Part shown: positions 30,715 through 41,964 of the stretch, piece after piece
Numbering within the stretch: the first letter of the stretch is position 1
How the letters are laid out: each line of letters begins with the position of its first letter
NCBI RefSeq assembly: GCF_027887165.1
Contig: NC_077227.1
Span: 445,904,462 to 445,968,461 of the forward strand
Reading direction: 5' to 3'
Length of the DNA: 64,000 nt
DNA from: Monodelphis domestica
Taxonomy: Eukaryota > Chordata > Mammalia > Didelphimorphia > Didelphidae
Notes under the pieces: model-generated
Told to the model about the DNA's origin: nothing
The model's input: the letters and a program-made list of their open reading frames with translations, nothing else
Databases searched by the model: none
Made by a program: the position numbers and the translations under genes

Positions 30715-33395
30715 CTGGCCACCTTTTCCTCATTTCCCCAGGTTTTCCCAGTCAAGGTTGAGGAATTGGAATATTTTTTTGCTCCCCACAGTCACTTCCA
30801 GATTCTCTCTCACTTCCATCACACAGGAACCTTTCTTCCTTTGAGATTCATACTTCTCATATCTACCACTCAGTCAAAATCCTGGTGGCTATTGTCTTCA
30901 GATCAGAGGACCACTACCCTTCTTTCCTCAGTGAGCTCAGTACTTGGCTCATTATTACTCCCCACCTCCTGCTCTCATACTAGGGGACTTATCATACATA
31001 TTGACTCTCCTTCAAATATCTTAACTAGTCAGTCCCTCAACTTATCATTTTCTGAGAGATTCCTCTATCCCATCTTAGTCACACACAAAGATGGTCATGC
31101 TCTTTATACCAACCGTATGTTCAAAAATTCCCAAATCCTCTTATCTATCCAGAATCTATTAGCTTTTTACCTCTTATCTTACAAAACTCTACTTTTCATG
31201 TACACTTCCAAACCCATGACCTCTCCATTCTTTCCTAGGCTATCTCCCCTGCACTAGTCACTCTTCTCTTCTTTCAATCTTGGCCCCTTGGGAAATAAAG
31301 TCAACTCTACACTGTCCTCCTCTTTTGAATCCCTGGCACCCTCATGATATTGCCAGTTATGGAAAACCAGTCCTCAGTCTTGGATCATCTTCCTTCATTC
31401 ACCATTCCAAACCCTATATGCATGTTCCTAAACAAAGGTGAAGAAAATCATGCAATTTTTCTCACTAGGTCCACGCTATAAATTATGTTATACCCCATCA
31501 ACTGGGCCTTCACTGCTAGTAGGCAATCCCACTAGACTTCTCTTATCAATTCACTATCCACTCTCTTATAGTTGCTCTTCCAAACCTTTTTATCCCTCCT
31601 CATATTTTCTATAACTCCCCTTGCCCCTGCCCTCTTAGCTGAGAACTTTGACTCTTTTTTTTTTTTAATTGAGGCCATTGACCATAAGGTCCCTGTTCTA
31701 CTTCCTTCTTCATTTCAGTTGTCTTTGGCCATTATCCTCTCCTCAACCTCTGTCTCACATGGTAGTGGCCTTATGCCTTACCAAAGCTAACCCTCCTACT
31801 TATTCAAGAAATTCCATTCTATCCTATCTCCTCCAACAGATTTACCTCCTCCCTTCCCCCATCACCCCAACTCTTTCACCTATTTTTAATCTCTCCCTCT
31901 CTACTGGCTTATTCTCTACTTCTTACCAAATGTGCCCATGTCTCCCCTATGGTCTAAAATCTTAATCCTTCCATATTTGTTTTGTTCCTGAATCTCTTCT
32001 GCCCTCTGTGGCTAAACTTGTAAAGGCCTTCTATGATATATGCCTCTACTTCCTCTCCTTTCACTCTCTTAACTCCATACAATCTGGCTTCTGACCTCAT
32101 CATTCCACTGAAATTGCTCTTTTCAAGGTTACTGATATTAGTTGCCAAATCCAATGACTTTTTCTCTATCCTCATTTTCTGTGACCTCTCTGCAATCCTG
32201 ATACCATTGATCATTCTCTCCTCCTTGATACTCTCTTCTCTCTAGGTTTCTGGATACCATTCTCTCCTGGTTCTTTTCCTACCTATCCAATTGCTCCTTT
32301 TCTATCTCCTTTACTGGATTCCCCTCCCCCATGACACTCCCTAACTGGAGGTGTCCCTCTGGGTTTTGTCCTGGGCCCTCTTCTCTTCTCCCTCTAGGCT
32401 ACTTCACTTGGTGATCTCAAAAGCCTCCATGGATTTAATTACTATCTCAGTGATGATGTCTCTCAACTCTACCTATCTTGCCTCAATTTCTCTGCTGACT
32501 TCCAATCTCACATCTTCAACTGCCTTTTAGACATCTCAGACCCAACATGTCCCAAACTCATTATCTTTTTCCCTAAACCCTTTTCCCCTGGTACCTTTCC
32601 TTTTTATTTATCCTGGATTCCTCACTATCTTTCACCCTCCCTGTTATCTAATCTGTTGCCAAGACCGACAATTTCACCTTGCAAAATCTCTTCAACATGC
32701 CTTCTCTCTTCTGATATTGCCACCACTGTAGAGCAGGCCCTCACCTCATTCTGGCTTATAGCATTAACCAGTTGGGGGATTGGTTGCTTCCAGTCTTTCT
32801 CCACTCCAATCCATTCTTCATTCAGCCACTAAAGTGACTTTCCTAAAACACAGATCTTTGGGAAATTCTTGTCACCTTCTGTTCCAACTAAACAAACTCC
32901 AGTGGATTCTAGTCTTCTTCAGGAGCAAATATAAAACACTTTGGTTAGCATTCAAAGTTCTTAATAACCTTCAGAACCTTCAGTCCCCTCCTACCTTTCC
33001 AGTCTTTTTATAATTCATTCTTATACAAGTATTCTTCAATCCACTGACAATGGCCTCCAGGTTGATCCATTAAAAAGATAATTCCATCTCTTGACTCCAG
33101 GCACTCTTTTTGACTTTCCTCCATTCTTGGAACATTCTCCTTCCTCCACTCTGACTACTGACTTCCTTGGCTTCCTTTAAGTTCCAACTAAAATCTTGTC
33201 TTCTACAGGAAGTCTTTCTCAACCCTTTTTAATTCTAGTGTCTTCCTTCTGTTAATTGTTTCATATTTATCTTCCATATAGTTTGCTTTGTATATATTTA
33301 TTTGCATATTGTCTACTCCATTAGATTACCCTCGAGGGTAAAGACTATCTTTTGCCTTCCTTTAGTACTTAGCACAGTAACATTGACTGATAGCT
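30715..33395 (+). mobile_element. Long L2 LINE copy (endonuclease, reverse transcriptase, 3' UTR)
   Basis: About 2.7 kb in one orientation. A decayed endonuclease motif is readable around 30975-31000 (family form GDFNIH; here LIIHID follows). Next is the 'TNPPTYSRNSI' type linker (31790-31815). Then come 'VPLGFVLGPLLFSL' at 32350-32400 (family form GVPQGSVLGPLLFS) and the degraded YADD region near 32450-32460. The 3' ORF follows ('SNLLPRPTISPCK' area), then the 3' UTR ending near 33390 with 'GAGGGTAAAGACTATC...TTAGCACAGTAAC'. All frames are broken. The longest open piece is 184 codons (30703-31257). L2 is regarded as long inactive in placental mammals; marsupials keep longer copies. Confidence 0.85.
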
Positions 33396-33500
33396 TACTA
33401 AAATGAAAGGAGCATGGATTTGGAGTAAGTGGTTCTGACTTTGAATCCTAGTTCTACTAACTACTTGTGTGGTTTAAGTAATGGGGATGTCCCAAACCAC
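33390..33500 (+). mobile_element. MIR-type SINE fragment, plus strand
   Basis: Reads 'AAAATGAAAGGAGCATGGATTTGGAGTAAG', 'CTTTGAATCCTAGTTCTACTAACTACTTGTGTGG', the head and core of MIR, truncated at its 3' part. Confidence 0.65.
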
Positions 33501-34300
33501 TTTAAGGAGCCTCTCCTTCTACACTCAAGTTCAATGTGTATGGAATAGATTCTTGGCTCAAGTTATTATTTCATCAGACCAGAAAAATCACCAGAAATCA
33601 AATAATAGAGCATTTTGTTGAACCGTATTAACAAAACTAATAAGAAAAACCATGGTTTGAATTCTTCTAACAATTCACAACCACTACCAGGCCAAAGGGA
33701 TAGAACTCTACACTCTCTCTCTCCATTAAAGTTTCCCTTTGTTCAGGAATCAGACACCCAATTGGACAGTTTCAACACTAGGAGATCCTAACCACCTGGA
33801 AGATGCATCAGATACCTTTGGTGCATTCTTTGGTTTATTACACTCCTACCTGGTATACTAAGTGAAACTTAATTAAAGCTTAGGCTCAGTTTATGTCATA
33901 GATTTCACCAAACCAGTCAGTAGAAAGGTAACAATATGAATCAGTAATAGGACAGCTATTTATTGCCTTAAAGGTATTTTGCCAAGCACTATGACTTTTT
34001 CCATCCCCATGCCTTCTCACTGAAAACCACCTTATAGCACCACTCATTCTAAATTGTGGTAAAGGTGTTATGAAGAGCACCCAGGGTCTGTGCTTCTCTC
34101 CTGCTCACTAACCATAGACATCTAACACATCTCATCATTTCAGTGTTTTATGGATTAAATCACATCCTCAGAAACATAATTACATATGACAAAAACCATA
34201 ACATAATGTCAGTGGGTTTACCTGCAATTCTAAGCACCCCACCAGAGGAGGGACTTATACCTATATTACCTTACTTTGTGGCATGTATAACAAAGCACCA
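33501..34300. other. Unassigned DNA
   Basis: No repeat family or gene recognised in these 800 bp. Open frames are short (64 codons or fewer until the frame beginning at 34143, which runs into a MIR and an L2). Confidence 0.4.
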
Positions 34301-34304
34301 GAAT

Positions 34305-34452
34305 GTCACAGAATTTAAAGATAGAATGGGCATTAGAGGTTCTCTAGTTCAGCCTGATCATTTCACAGCAGAGATTAGTGAGGCTCAGAGGAAGATAAAA
34401 TTTCTTATCCAAGGTCACACATGGTGGCAGAACCAGGATTTGAACAGCCAGT
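34305..34452 (-). mobile_element. MIR SINE, minus strand
   Basis: The plus strand reads 'CATTAGAGGTTCTCTAGTTCAGCCTGATCATTTCACAGCAGAGATTAGTGAGGCTCAGAGGAAG', then 'CCAAGGTCACACATGGTGGCAGAACCAGGATTTGAAC', the antisense of the MIR 3' part, core and head. Confidence 0.8.
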
Positions 34453-34454
34453 TC

Positions 34455-35245
34455 AATTCACTGATCACCTATTATGTGCAAAAGCCTATGCTAGGCACTG
34501 AGGACAAAAAAGACAAAATGAAAAGCAACTCCTACCTTCAAGAAAGTTATATTCTCCTGGAGAATGCAACAAATAAGGGAAAAACTAGCAGATAAGCTAA
34601 TTTTCAGGAAAAGGGAGAACACTAACTGGAGGAGGTAAGGGGTGGAGTGGAATAAATGGGACCAGAAAAGGCTTTTGTGAAGGAGCCTTGTAAGAAGCTA
34701 TGGATTCTAAGAGGTAGAGATAAGAAAGGAATACTGTATAGGCATGTAGAATAGCAGGCTTGGAGAGAGGAGACCGGATGCTGGGTTTGAGGAACATCAA
34801 ACAAGTAGGCCAGTTTGACTTAGTGATCTGTAATAAACCTCCAAAGGCAGCCTGGAACCAGATTTTGAAGGTCTTTGAAAACCAAACTGAACAATTACCT
34901 GGGATATTTCTGAAGGACTTATGACAGGGACTGCTATCAACCTCCAGAGAAAGAACTGCTGGAGTCAGATGGATGTGGATCAAGTAGGATGTGGATTCAA
35001 GTAGGCATATCTAGTAGACTGTGATACAGGACTGGAGACAAGGAAAAAGACTAGAATATATATTATACACATACAAACATATATATGTGTGCATATACAC
35101 ACACACATATATATCTGAATCATCAGCATAGACATCATAATTGAACTCATGGGAGCTAATAAGATCACCAAGACCATAGAAAGAGAAGAGGGCCCAGAAT
35201 TGAGACTTGGGAGATACCCGTTGTTATAGAACAGGCTATAAATGA
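34455..35245 (-). mobile_element. L2 LINE, minus strand, with an L1 3' piece inside
   Basis: Opens with the antisense L2 terminus ('CTGATCACCTATTATGTGCAAAAGCCTATGCTAGGCACTGAGG'). Near 35110-35165 the minus strand reads GLGDLISSHEFNYDVYADDS, the L2 reverse-transcriptase block with its YADD catalytic motif (antisense at about 35118-35130). A short plus-strand L1 3' UTR piece lies at about 34905-34980 ('GGACTTATGACAGGGACTGC', 'CCTCCAGAGAAAGAACTG'). A TA/CA microsatellite sits at 35058-35114. Frames are broken. Confidence 0.78.
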
Positions 35246-35925
35246 GGAGCCTGAAAGAGAAGGAAAAGTCAAACAAACAGGAGAGAGAGAAAGCAGTTTC
35301 AGAAAAGTCTAGAAAGAAGAAAGTGTGCAATAAGAAAGTGCAGAGTGTCAAGATCTTCTTTTTCCTCTACATTAATCAACCACAGATAGGTGCTTTTAAA
35401 TATAGTTTCTGGACATGGATAAAATTCCCATACTATTGTACTGATATAATTTGGGCAACTCCCTCCAATCTCCAGGCATCTGCAATTGTATCCTATTTTG
35501 ATTGTTGTCAAGGATAGTATTGTATTTGGGTTGTATTCATCAATATTTAGAATTTCAGAGCAGAAAGAGAAAAAGAAATAAATAAAAATCACTGAAATAA
35601 TGAGAAAATTTTAATTTGACTTTTAAAGACCCTAAAACCCCAGCTCTAACACTTATTGGGCAAATATAAAATGGTCAAAATGATAATTGCACTACATAAT
35701 TTACAGGGAAAACCAAAATAACTTGAATGGAGAGGTAACTAGGATAGGGCAATTGTTTATAGCTGACTTCTGTTATAATTTTTCAACAGCTGGACAGCAA
35801 AAATATTTAGTTGTTGAGTTTTATTTTGTTTTTTTGTACCTCATCAACAGATAGAACTCTTCCAACCTAGTCTTAAGAGTGTTGCTGAAGGTATTGAGGA
35901 GGGTATAGACCTTTTAAAGCAATTT
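35246..35925. other. Unassigned AT-rich DNA
   Basis: No repeat or gene recognised. Two opposite open frames (91 codons at 35242-35517 plus and 97 codons at 35299-35592 minus) overlap each other and lack recognisable domains. Confidence 0.4.
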
Positions 35926-35930
35926 ATTTT

Positions 35931-36114
35931 GGGGGGCAGCTAGGTGACTTAGTGGCAGGCCTGGAGATGGGAGATTTTGAATTCAAATCTGGCCTCAGAC
36001 ACTTCCTAACTGTGTGATCCTGGGAAAGTCACTTAAATCCAGTTGCCTAACCATTATTGCTCTAACCAATAGTATTGATTCTAAAACAGATGATAAGAAT
36101 TTAAAATTTTTTTT
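35931..36114 (+). mobile_element. Marsupial CORE-SINE, plus strand
   Basis: Head 'GGGGGGCAGCTAGGTGACTTAGTGG', core 'CTGTGTGATCCTGGGAAAGTCACTTAAATCC', 3' part 'AATAGTATTGATTCTAAAACAG', T/A-rich end. Moderately worn, with a deletion before the 3' part. Confidence 0.88.
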
Positions 36115-36470
36115 TTAATTTTGAACTTAAACACCCTTTCCCAAAAATGATGTGAACAGCAGAACATAAGAAGTGGATTGCTACAAAACTATGAATCTTT
36201 ATTTCCTACAGATTATTTTATTAAATATCTAAACAATTCCATACAATACTTTCAAGACTATTCTGCTTGATTAGCCTCTTTTAAAATTTTATGCTCTTCA
36301 CTTCTGTTCACTTTTAAAAAGTATTTCAATGGCTTTAGGGGGTGGACATCAATACTGCTAATTCCTCCTTTTCTTCTCAAGCTACCCTCCCCAACAATGA
36401 AAAAGCCAAGAAAAAAAAAAGTCCTTGGAATGAACCACAGTCAAGGAAAAACAAATCCATATGGTAGTCA
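36115..36470. other. Unassigned DNA
   Basis: About 350 bp, AT-rich, containing an A-run at about 36411-36420. No family or gene recognised. Confidence 0.4.
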
Positions 36471-36474
36471 TGCT

Positions 36475-36565
36475 CAGAAATATGCTGAGAAGTTTAGTGA
36501 TTGCCCAGAGACACACAGTCAATACGAGTCAGAAAAGGAACTGAGAACCAAGCTTTCCTGACCCT
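36475..36565 (-). mobile_element. MIR SINE fragment, minus strand
   Basis: The plus strand reads 'GAAGTTTAGTGATTGCCCAGAGACACACAGTCAATACGAGTCAG', then 'GAACCAAGCTTTCCTGACCCTGATATCAGCCCTCTACA', the antisense MIR core and head. Confidence 0.65.
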
Positions 36566-37765
36566 GATATCAGCCCTCTACATCACTCTCTCCCATTTCT
36601 CCTCCTTCCTTTCTCACCTTCTCCTCTGTCTTCCTTTCCAAATCCTCTTCCAAATCACACCCCCTACTGAAGAAATCCCTCAGAGTTTTGTTCTGGGCCC
36701 TCCTCTCTTCTCCCTCTAGACTACTTCACTTGGTGATCTCATCAGCCCCCATGGATTTAATTATCATCTCTGCTGCTGATAATTCTCATATCTACTGATC
36801 TGTCCTCAACTTCTCTCCTAACCTGCAATCTCATATCTCCAACCGCCTTTTAGACATCTCCAACTGGATGTCCAACAGACATCTGAAACCCAACCTGTTC
36901 CAAACTGAACTCATTATCTTTCCTCCTAAAACTTTTGCCCTCCAACCATCCCTATTCCCTTACTAGGCATCATCCTGGATTCCTCACTATCTTTCACCCT
37001 CCCCATATCCAATCTGCTGCCAAGGACTATCACTTTCACCTTTGTGACATCTCTCAAATATATCACCACCTGGTACAGGTCCTCATCACCTCAAATCTGG
37101 ATTATTGTAATAGCCTGCTGTAGGGTCTGCTGGCCTCAAGCCTCTCCAATCCAATCCATCCTTCAATCAGCCACTATAGCGATTTTCCAAGAGTTTTAGG
37201 AAAATTATGTCTCCATACCCACAACCCCACACCTAACACATTCCCCTAACTAAACAAACTCCAGTGGATTACAGTTTTCTCTAGGAGCAAATATAAAAAA
37301 CTCTGGTTGGCATTCAAAGTCTTCATAACCTAGCCCCTTCTTACCTTTCCAATCTTTTTATACTTTATTATCCTATAGATATTCTTCAATCAGGTGACAC
37401 TGGCCTCCTGGCTGATCAATTAAAAAGAAACTCCATCTCTTGACTCTAGGTATTCTGTTTGACTGACTCTCCCCATGCTTGGAACACTCTCTTCCCCTCT
37501 GCTCTGACTATTGACCTTCCTGACTTCCTTAAGTCCCAACTAAAAATCCCACCTTCTACAGGAAGCTTTCTACAACCCCTCTAATTCTAGTGTCTTGCTT
37601 CTGTTAATAATTTGTTATTTATTCTAAATATAGCTTGCTTTGTCTATATTTGTTTGTATATTGTCTATCCTATTAAATTGTAAGCTCCCTGAGGGCAGGC
37701 ACGGTGCTTGGGACAGGTGCTTAATAAATGTTTACTGATTGGTTGGTTGAGACTATGGCCCATTG
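36566..37765 (+). mobile_element. L2 LINE, reverse transcriptase to 3' end, plus strand
   Basis: Near 36670-36780 it reads 'P-Q-S-F-V-L-G-P-P-L-F-S-L', a stop, then 'T-T-S-L-G-D-L-I-S-P-H-G-F-N-Y-H', the L2 reverse-transcriptase block (family form GVPQGSVLGPLLFS). The YADD motif that should follow is degraded. The C-terminal ORF part includes 'SNLDYCNSLL' at about 37093-37122. The 3' UTR ends with 'GAGGGCAGGCACGG...GACAGGTGCTTAATAAATG' near 37730 and a short TTGG-rich tail. Frames are broken. Confidence 0.85.
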
Positions 37766-38079
37766 CATCTCAAAAATAATTAGATAAAATTAAAAGACTC
37801 CACTGGGTCGAGCTACTCCTTTTCTCAATCCTTGTCCCTCACTTTTACTGTTGCAGTCTCCCCAAGAGTGGTCTCATACCAGTGTCTCAGGAATTGTCTC
37901 CCCTTTATGAGGTATCCTCTCTGAGGGCATAATTAATGCCACTTGCCCATGCAAATATTCCTAATTACAGCTTATAATATTAGTATTAATAGTAGCAATA
38001 ATGATATAATCACCTTGGTTTGCTCCAGAAGAAGATCCTGAGTCAGAGAGAATTTTCTTCTTCCTTATCTCCCTCTCCT

Positions 38080-38330
38080 GGCTTCCTTCAACTTCCAGCT
38101 CAGATTCCACCTTCTACAAGTCCCTTTACTGTTGTTTTCCCTTTGAGATTATCTCCATTTTCCCAATACATATTTTGTATGTATAGAATTATTTATATCT
38201 TCTCTTACCCCATTAGACTATGAACTCTAAAGAGCAGAGACTGTTTTTTGTTGTTACGCGTATGCTCAGCCCTTAGCACAATGACTGGCACATTGTAAGT
38301 GGCTAATAAATGTTGACTTATTGTTGATTT
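38080..38330 (+). mobile_element. L2 3' UTR fragment, plus strand
   Basis: The order is 'CTTCCAGCTCAGATTCCACCTTCTAC', 'ATTAGACTATGAACTCTAAAGAGCAGAGACTG', 'AGCCCTTAGCACAATGACTGGCACATTGTAAGTGGCTAATAAATG', the L2 3'-terminal signature. It is a separate copy from the one ending at 37765. Confidence 0.78.
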
Positions 38331-38395
38331 AAGTGACTTGTCTAACATCTCAAAAAGATTTAGTGGCAGGGCAAGGTTTCCTGACTTCTACTGCA
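38331..38395 (-). mobile_element. MIR core remnant, minus strand
   Basis: Reads 'TAAGTGACTTGTCTAACATCTCAAAAAGATTTAGTGGCAGGGCAAGG', an antisense MIR core. Short and worn. Confidence 0.5.
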
Positions 38396-38925
38396 AAAGT
38401 CTTCCTGGCAATTTTCACAGCAGATCTTTGCATAAGGACTAAAATTTGATTTTTCATCACCTCTTTCCCATCTGATAGCAGCTAACCATGGATCAACCAC
38501 AAGAGCAGTCAGTTGGGGAGGGGATGATTTTGAAACCAGCAACTCTCCAGGAGGTAATGGAAGGCCAAGCATCAGGCATCATTTACATTACTCAGCAGTG
38601 AAGAAGGCAACTTGCTCTCCAACTCGGTTCCCATCATGGCACTCTGGATATGAAATATATCCTTAAAACGCTTGTCATATTTTATCTGATGTTTAAAATT
38701 GATTTTCTTTTTGGATGACACACAGGATGAACCTGCTGCTTGATGATATCTTTATCAGTAACAGGCTGTGCGGCAAGACACACACAACCTTTCCCTCCTT
38801 CTCTGAGTACAGCCCCAGAAATTGTAGTGAAGTAGAGCTCAAAGGAGAGACAAGATCTTAATTTGTAGGGGAGAACCTGAAGCTAACGGCAACCGCAGAT
38901 TTTCAAAACAATCAGGGAATCCTTC
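38396..38925. other. Unassigned DNA
   Basis: No repeat family recognised. A 70-codon open frame at 38360-38572 (minus) has no recognisable domain. Confidence 0.4.
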
Positions 38926-38929
38926 TCTC

Positions 38930-40270
38930 TCTCAACCCATGCTTCCCCCCATTACTGTCAATTCTATAACCTCTCAGCTCTCCCCCAGGCCATCAATCCT
39001 ACACTAACCATTTTCTCTTCTTTGTCCAGTCTTGACCTCTTGGTGAAGCAGTTCCACATTACACTGTCCTCTTCTCTTGAGTTCCTAGCCTCCTCCTCAT
39101 ATCACCTAATATGCCATGTCTAGCCTCAGCCTTGGATCACTCGACATTTGCCACCTTCATTCTGACACACGTGTTTCTGAAAAAAAAGATGGAGAAATTA
39201 AACTGCTCTGCCTGGGTCTACTACAAATTTTTGTCCCATAATCTCATTGCTGTTAGGTAATCATGCTAGATCCCTCTTATAGACTAAGGATCCCAGTTTT
39301 CACAGTTGCTCTTCCAGATCTTTTCATCTCTATTCAAGGCTCTCAAGACTGCCTCTTCTCTACCAACACTCTCAGCTAAGAACCTTGCCTCATATTTTAC
39401 AGAAAAAAATTGAGGTTATTAACCATGAACCCCTCTTCTCCTCTCTTCCTTCTTGCCCATGACTCAGCTGTATTCTGCCACTATCTCCTCTTCACCCCTC
39501 TCTCATGGTGAAGTATCTTTACTCCTTACCAAGACTAACTCCTCTACCTGATCAAGTGGTCCCATTCCACGCCATCTCTTCCAGCAGATTGTCCCCTCTG
39601 TCATTCCCACTCTTTCATTTATTTTCAATCTTTTCCCTCTTAACTGGTTCATTCTCTACTGTCTTCAAACATGCCCATGTCTCCCCCATCCTCAAAAAAA
39701 CCTTCACTTGATCCTTCCATGTCTGATAACTATCTTCTTTTATCTCTTCTGCACTTTGGGGCTAAACTCCTTGAAAAGGCCTTCTATATAGCTGCTTCCA
39801 CTTTCTTCTACCTCTTAACTCCTTATAATTCAGCTTCTGACTTCTTCATTCTACTGAAAATATGCTCTCTAGTATTACAAATGATATCTTATTTGCTAAA
39901 CCCATTGGCTTTGGCTCAATCTTCATTCCCCCTGATCTCTTTGACACTGTTGATCATCCTCTCCTTGATATTCCCTTCTCTCCTAATTCTCCTCCTACCT
40001 ATCTAACTGCTCCTTCTCTTTCTTTATTGGTTCTTCCTCCAGATCACACTCTCCTTTAAGTTGCTTCACTTGGTGATCTCACCAGTTCCCATGGATTTAA
40101 TTACCATCCATTATGCTGATGATTCTCAGATCTACCTATCCTGCCTCAGCTTCTCCCCTGACTTCCAGTCTTACATCTCTAATTGTCTTTTAGGCATCTA
40201 GAACTGGATATCCAGTAGACATCTTAAATTCATTATGTCCAAAATAGAACTCCACCTCATCATTACCTTT
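38930..40270 (+). mobile_element. L2 LINE, reverse transcriptase region, plus strand
   Basis: Readable motifs are 'L-F-D-T-V-D-H-P' at about 39934-39960 (L2 form FDTVDH), then the text for 'T-S-S-H-G-F-N-Y-H-x-x-A-D-D-S' near 40080-40130 (a YADD-type site, first residue changed), then 'L-D-I-Q-x-T-S-x-I-M-S-K' near 40200-40250. The 5' part resembles the linker of the copy at 30715. It breaks off near 40270. Confidence 0.82.
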
Positions 40271-40568
40271 TTGTCCCTCTAATTGGAAGGTGGAGCCAGG
40301 AACTCCAAAACCTCCACTTAAGAAGGGAGCTCCTTACCTTCTCATTATTCATCTGGCTGTTTTACTGTATTTTCTCACTTCCCCACCATGTCTTCCTTGC
40401 TAAGTATCTTTCCTATTCATCTTCCTTTTGTGTGTTGTATTCTCCAATTAGATTGTAAGTTTCTTGAGGGCAGGAACTGTCTTTCTTCCTTTTTGTGTTT
40501 GTCTCATGGCACTTAACACAATATCCAGTAACACACAGTAGGTGCTTAATAAATGCTTATTGACTATT
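40271..40568 (+). mobile_element. L2-like 3' end, separate or rearranged
   Basis: Reads to the L2 terminus 'GATTGTAAGTTTCTTGAGGGCAGGAACTG...CACAGTAGGTGCTTAATAAATGCTTATTGACT'. Its start does not continue the copy at 38930-40270 in the expected order (ORF sequence is missing). So it is either a deletion product or a second insertion. Confidence 0.7.
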
Positions 40569-41165
40569 ATTGCTGGGCCTGCCTGCCTTAAGTCTATCCT
40601 TATCCCAAACTATCCTCCATTCAGCCATTAAAGTAATTTTCCTAAATCAAAGGTCCAATCATTCCACCCAAAACCTCAATATACTCCAATGGTTCCCTAT
40701 TGTCTTCAGGATCAAATACAAAATCCTCTGTCATTCAAAGCCTTCATAAGCTAGCCTTCTCCAACATTTCTTATACCTTATTCCCTGACATAAGCTCTTC
40801 AATCCAGTGATACAGGCCCTCTTGATTTTCCACAGATAAAACATTCCATCTCTGGGCTCCTAGTATTTTTTCAGGCTATCTCCCATGTTTGGGATTACCC
40901 TCCTACTGGCTTCCTTCTTTTAAGTCCCAACTAAAGTCCCATCTTCTACAGGAAGCCTTTCCCAGCTCCTTCTAATTAGTACCTTCCCTCCTTTAATTAT
41001 TTGCTATTTATATTGAATATAGCTTGTTTGTACATATTTATTTGTTGTCTCTTCCATTAGATTGTGGGTTCCTTGAGGGAAGGGACTATCTTTTGCCCCT
41101 ATTAGTATTCCCCATGTTTAGTACAATGCCTGGCACATAGTAGGCACTTAATAAATAATATGAAC
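40569..41165 (+). mobile_element. L2 3' ORF and UTR, plus strand
   Basis: Starts in the L2 C-terminal ORF ('CCATTAAAGTAATTTTCCTAAA', 'CTCCAATGGTTCCCTATTGTCTTCAGGATCAAATAC') and ends with 'CCTTGAGGGAAGGGACTATC...ACAATGCCTGGCACATAGTAGGCACTTAATAAATAATATG'. This part is just what the copy at 38930-40270 lacks, so the piece at 40271-40568 may have inserted into that copy. Confidence 0.82.
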
Positions 41166-41227
41166 TAACTCAAGTAATCTTCTGGCCTTAGAACAGCTAT
41201 AATTCAATTCAATTCAATACAGTTCAG

Positions 41228-41372
41228 TTTCTAAGGCATCATGGCATCATGGATAGAGAGCTCCTCTCAGAACCAAGAAAACCTGGGTTCATGCCCCACC
41301 TCAATACCTTCTGGATGCGTGATCCTGAGCAAGTCAATTAACTTCTCAATGTTCTAGGAAACTCTCTAAAAC
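41228..41372 (+). mobile_element. MIR SINE, plus strand
   Basis: Reads 'GGCATCATGGATAGAGAGCTCC', 'AAAACCTGGGTTCATGCCCCACCTC', 'CGTGATCCTGAGCAAGTCAATTAAC' in MIR order. The 3' third is lost. Confidence 0.75.
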
Positions 41373-41374
41373 CA

Positions 41375-41960
41375 TATTTTGCAGAGATGGAGGCCAATCT
41401 GCCTTAGTAGAGGCAATTTCTTCATCTGGGAGCTAGCTCTCTGTACCCATGAAATCATGGGTCCTGGCCTTATCCCTACTTTGGCTCCTCTCCTTCCATA
41501 CAGTAATCTAGTCAATAATACTAGAGGGATAGGTCTTAGAATTATATAGAGCTGTAATATTAATTCTTGTTGGACTTGAACTTCTGGGCCATAACCATGT
41601 CTGACAGTAGAAGGGGACTTGTTCTCAACTCCAGAGGCAATATATTCTTCATCGTGTTTCCAAGAACAGGTCTAAAAGATATTCCTCCAAAATGGACATG
41701 CAAGGGATTGGTCTCCCTAGTGGGATGAAGCACATCAGTCCATTTCCTTCACCTATTTCGTCTCCTTCTTCAAGCTTCCTATAGGGACTTGCTCAAAGAA
41801 TTTACTTGAAACCCAAAGATAAAGCTTTATTCTTCCCAGAAAGCAATGAGTAATAACTCTGGCTCACTACTGTCCGGAGATATTTGGACTGGCAGTGGTT
41901 TGGTGAAGAACTACTCAGCTTCACCTGGTTCTCATTCTCATCTTATCTACTGAGTTGCAG
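41375..41960. other. Unassigned DNA
   Basis: About 590 bp with no recognised repeat, gene or signal. Confidence 0.4.
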
Positions 41961-41964
41961 GATA

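Noticed and set aside
30703..31257. 184-codon plus-strand frame as a host gene
   Set aside because: It lies in the L2 endonuclease region and shares wording with other L2 copies.
34143..34595. 150-codon plus-strand frame
   Set aside because: Runs through an antisense MIR and the antisense end of an L2; not a gene.
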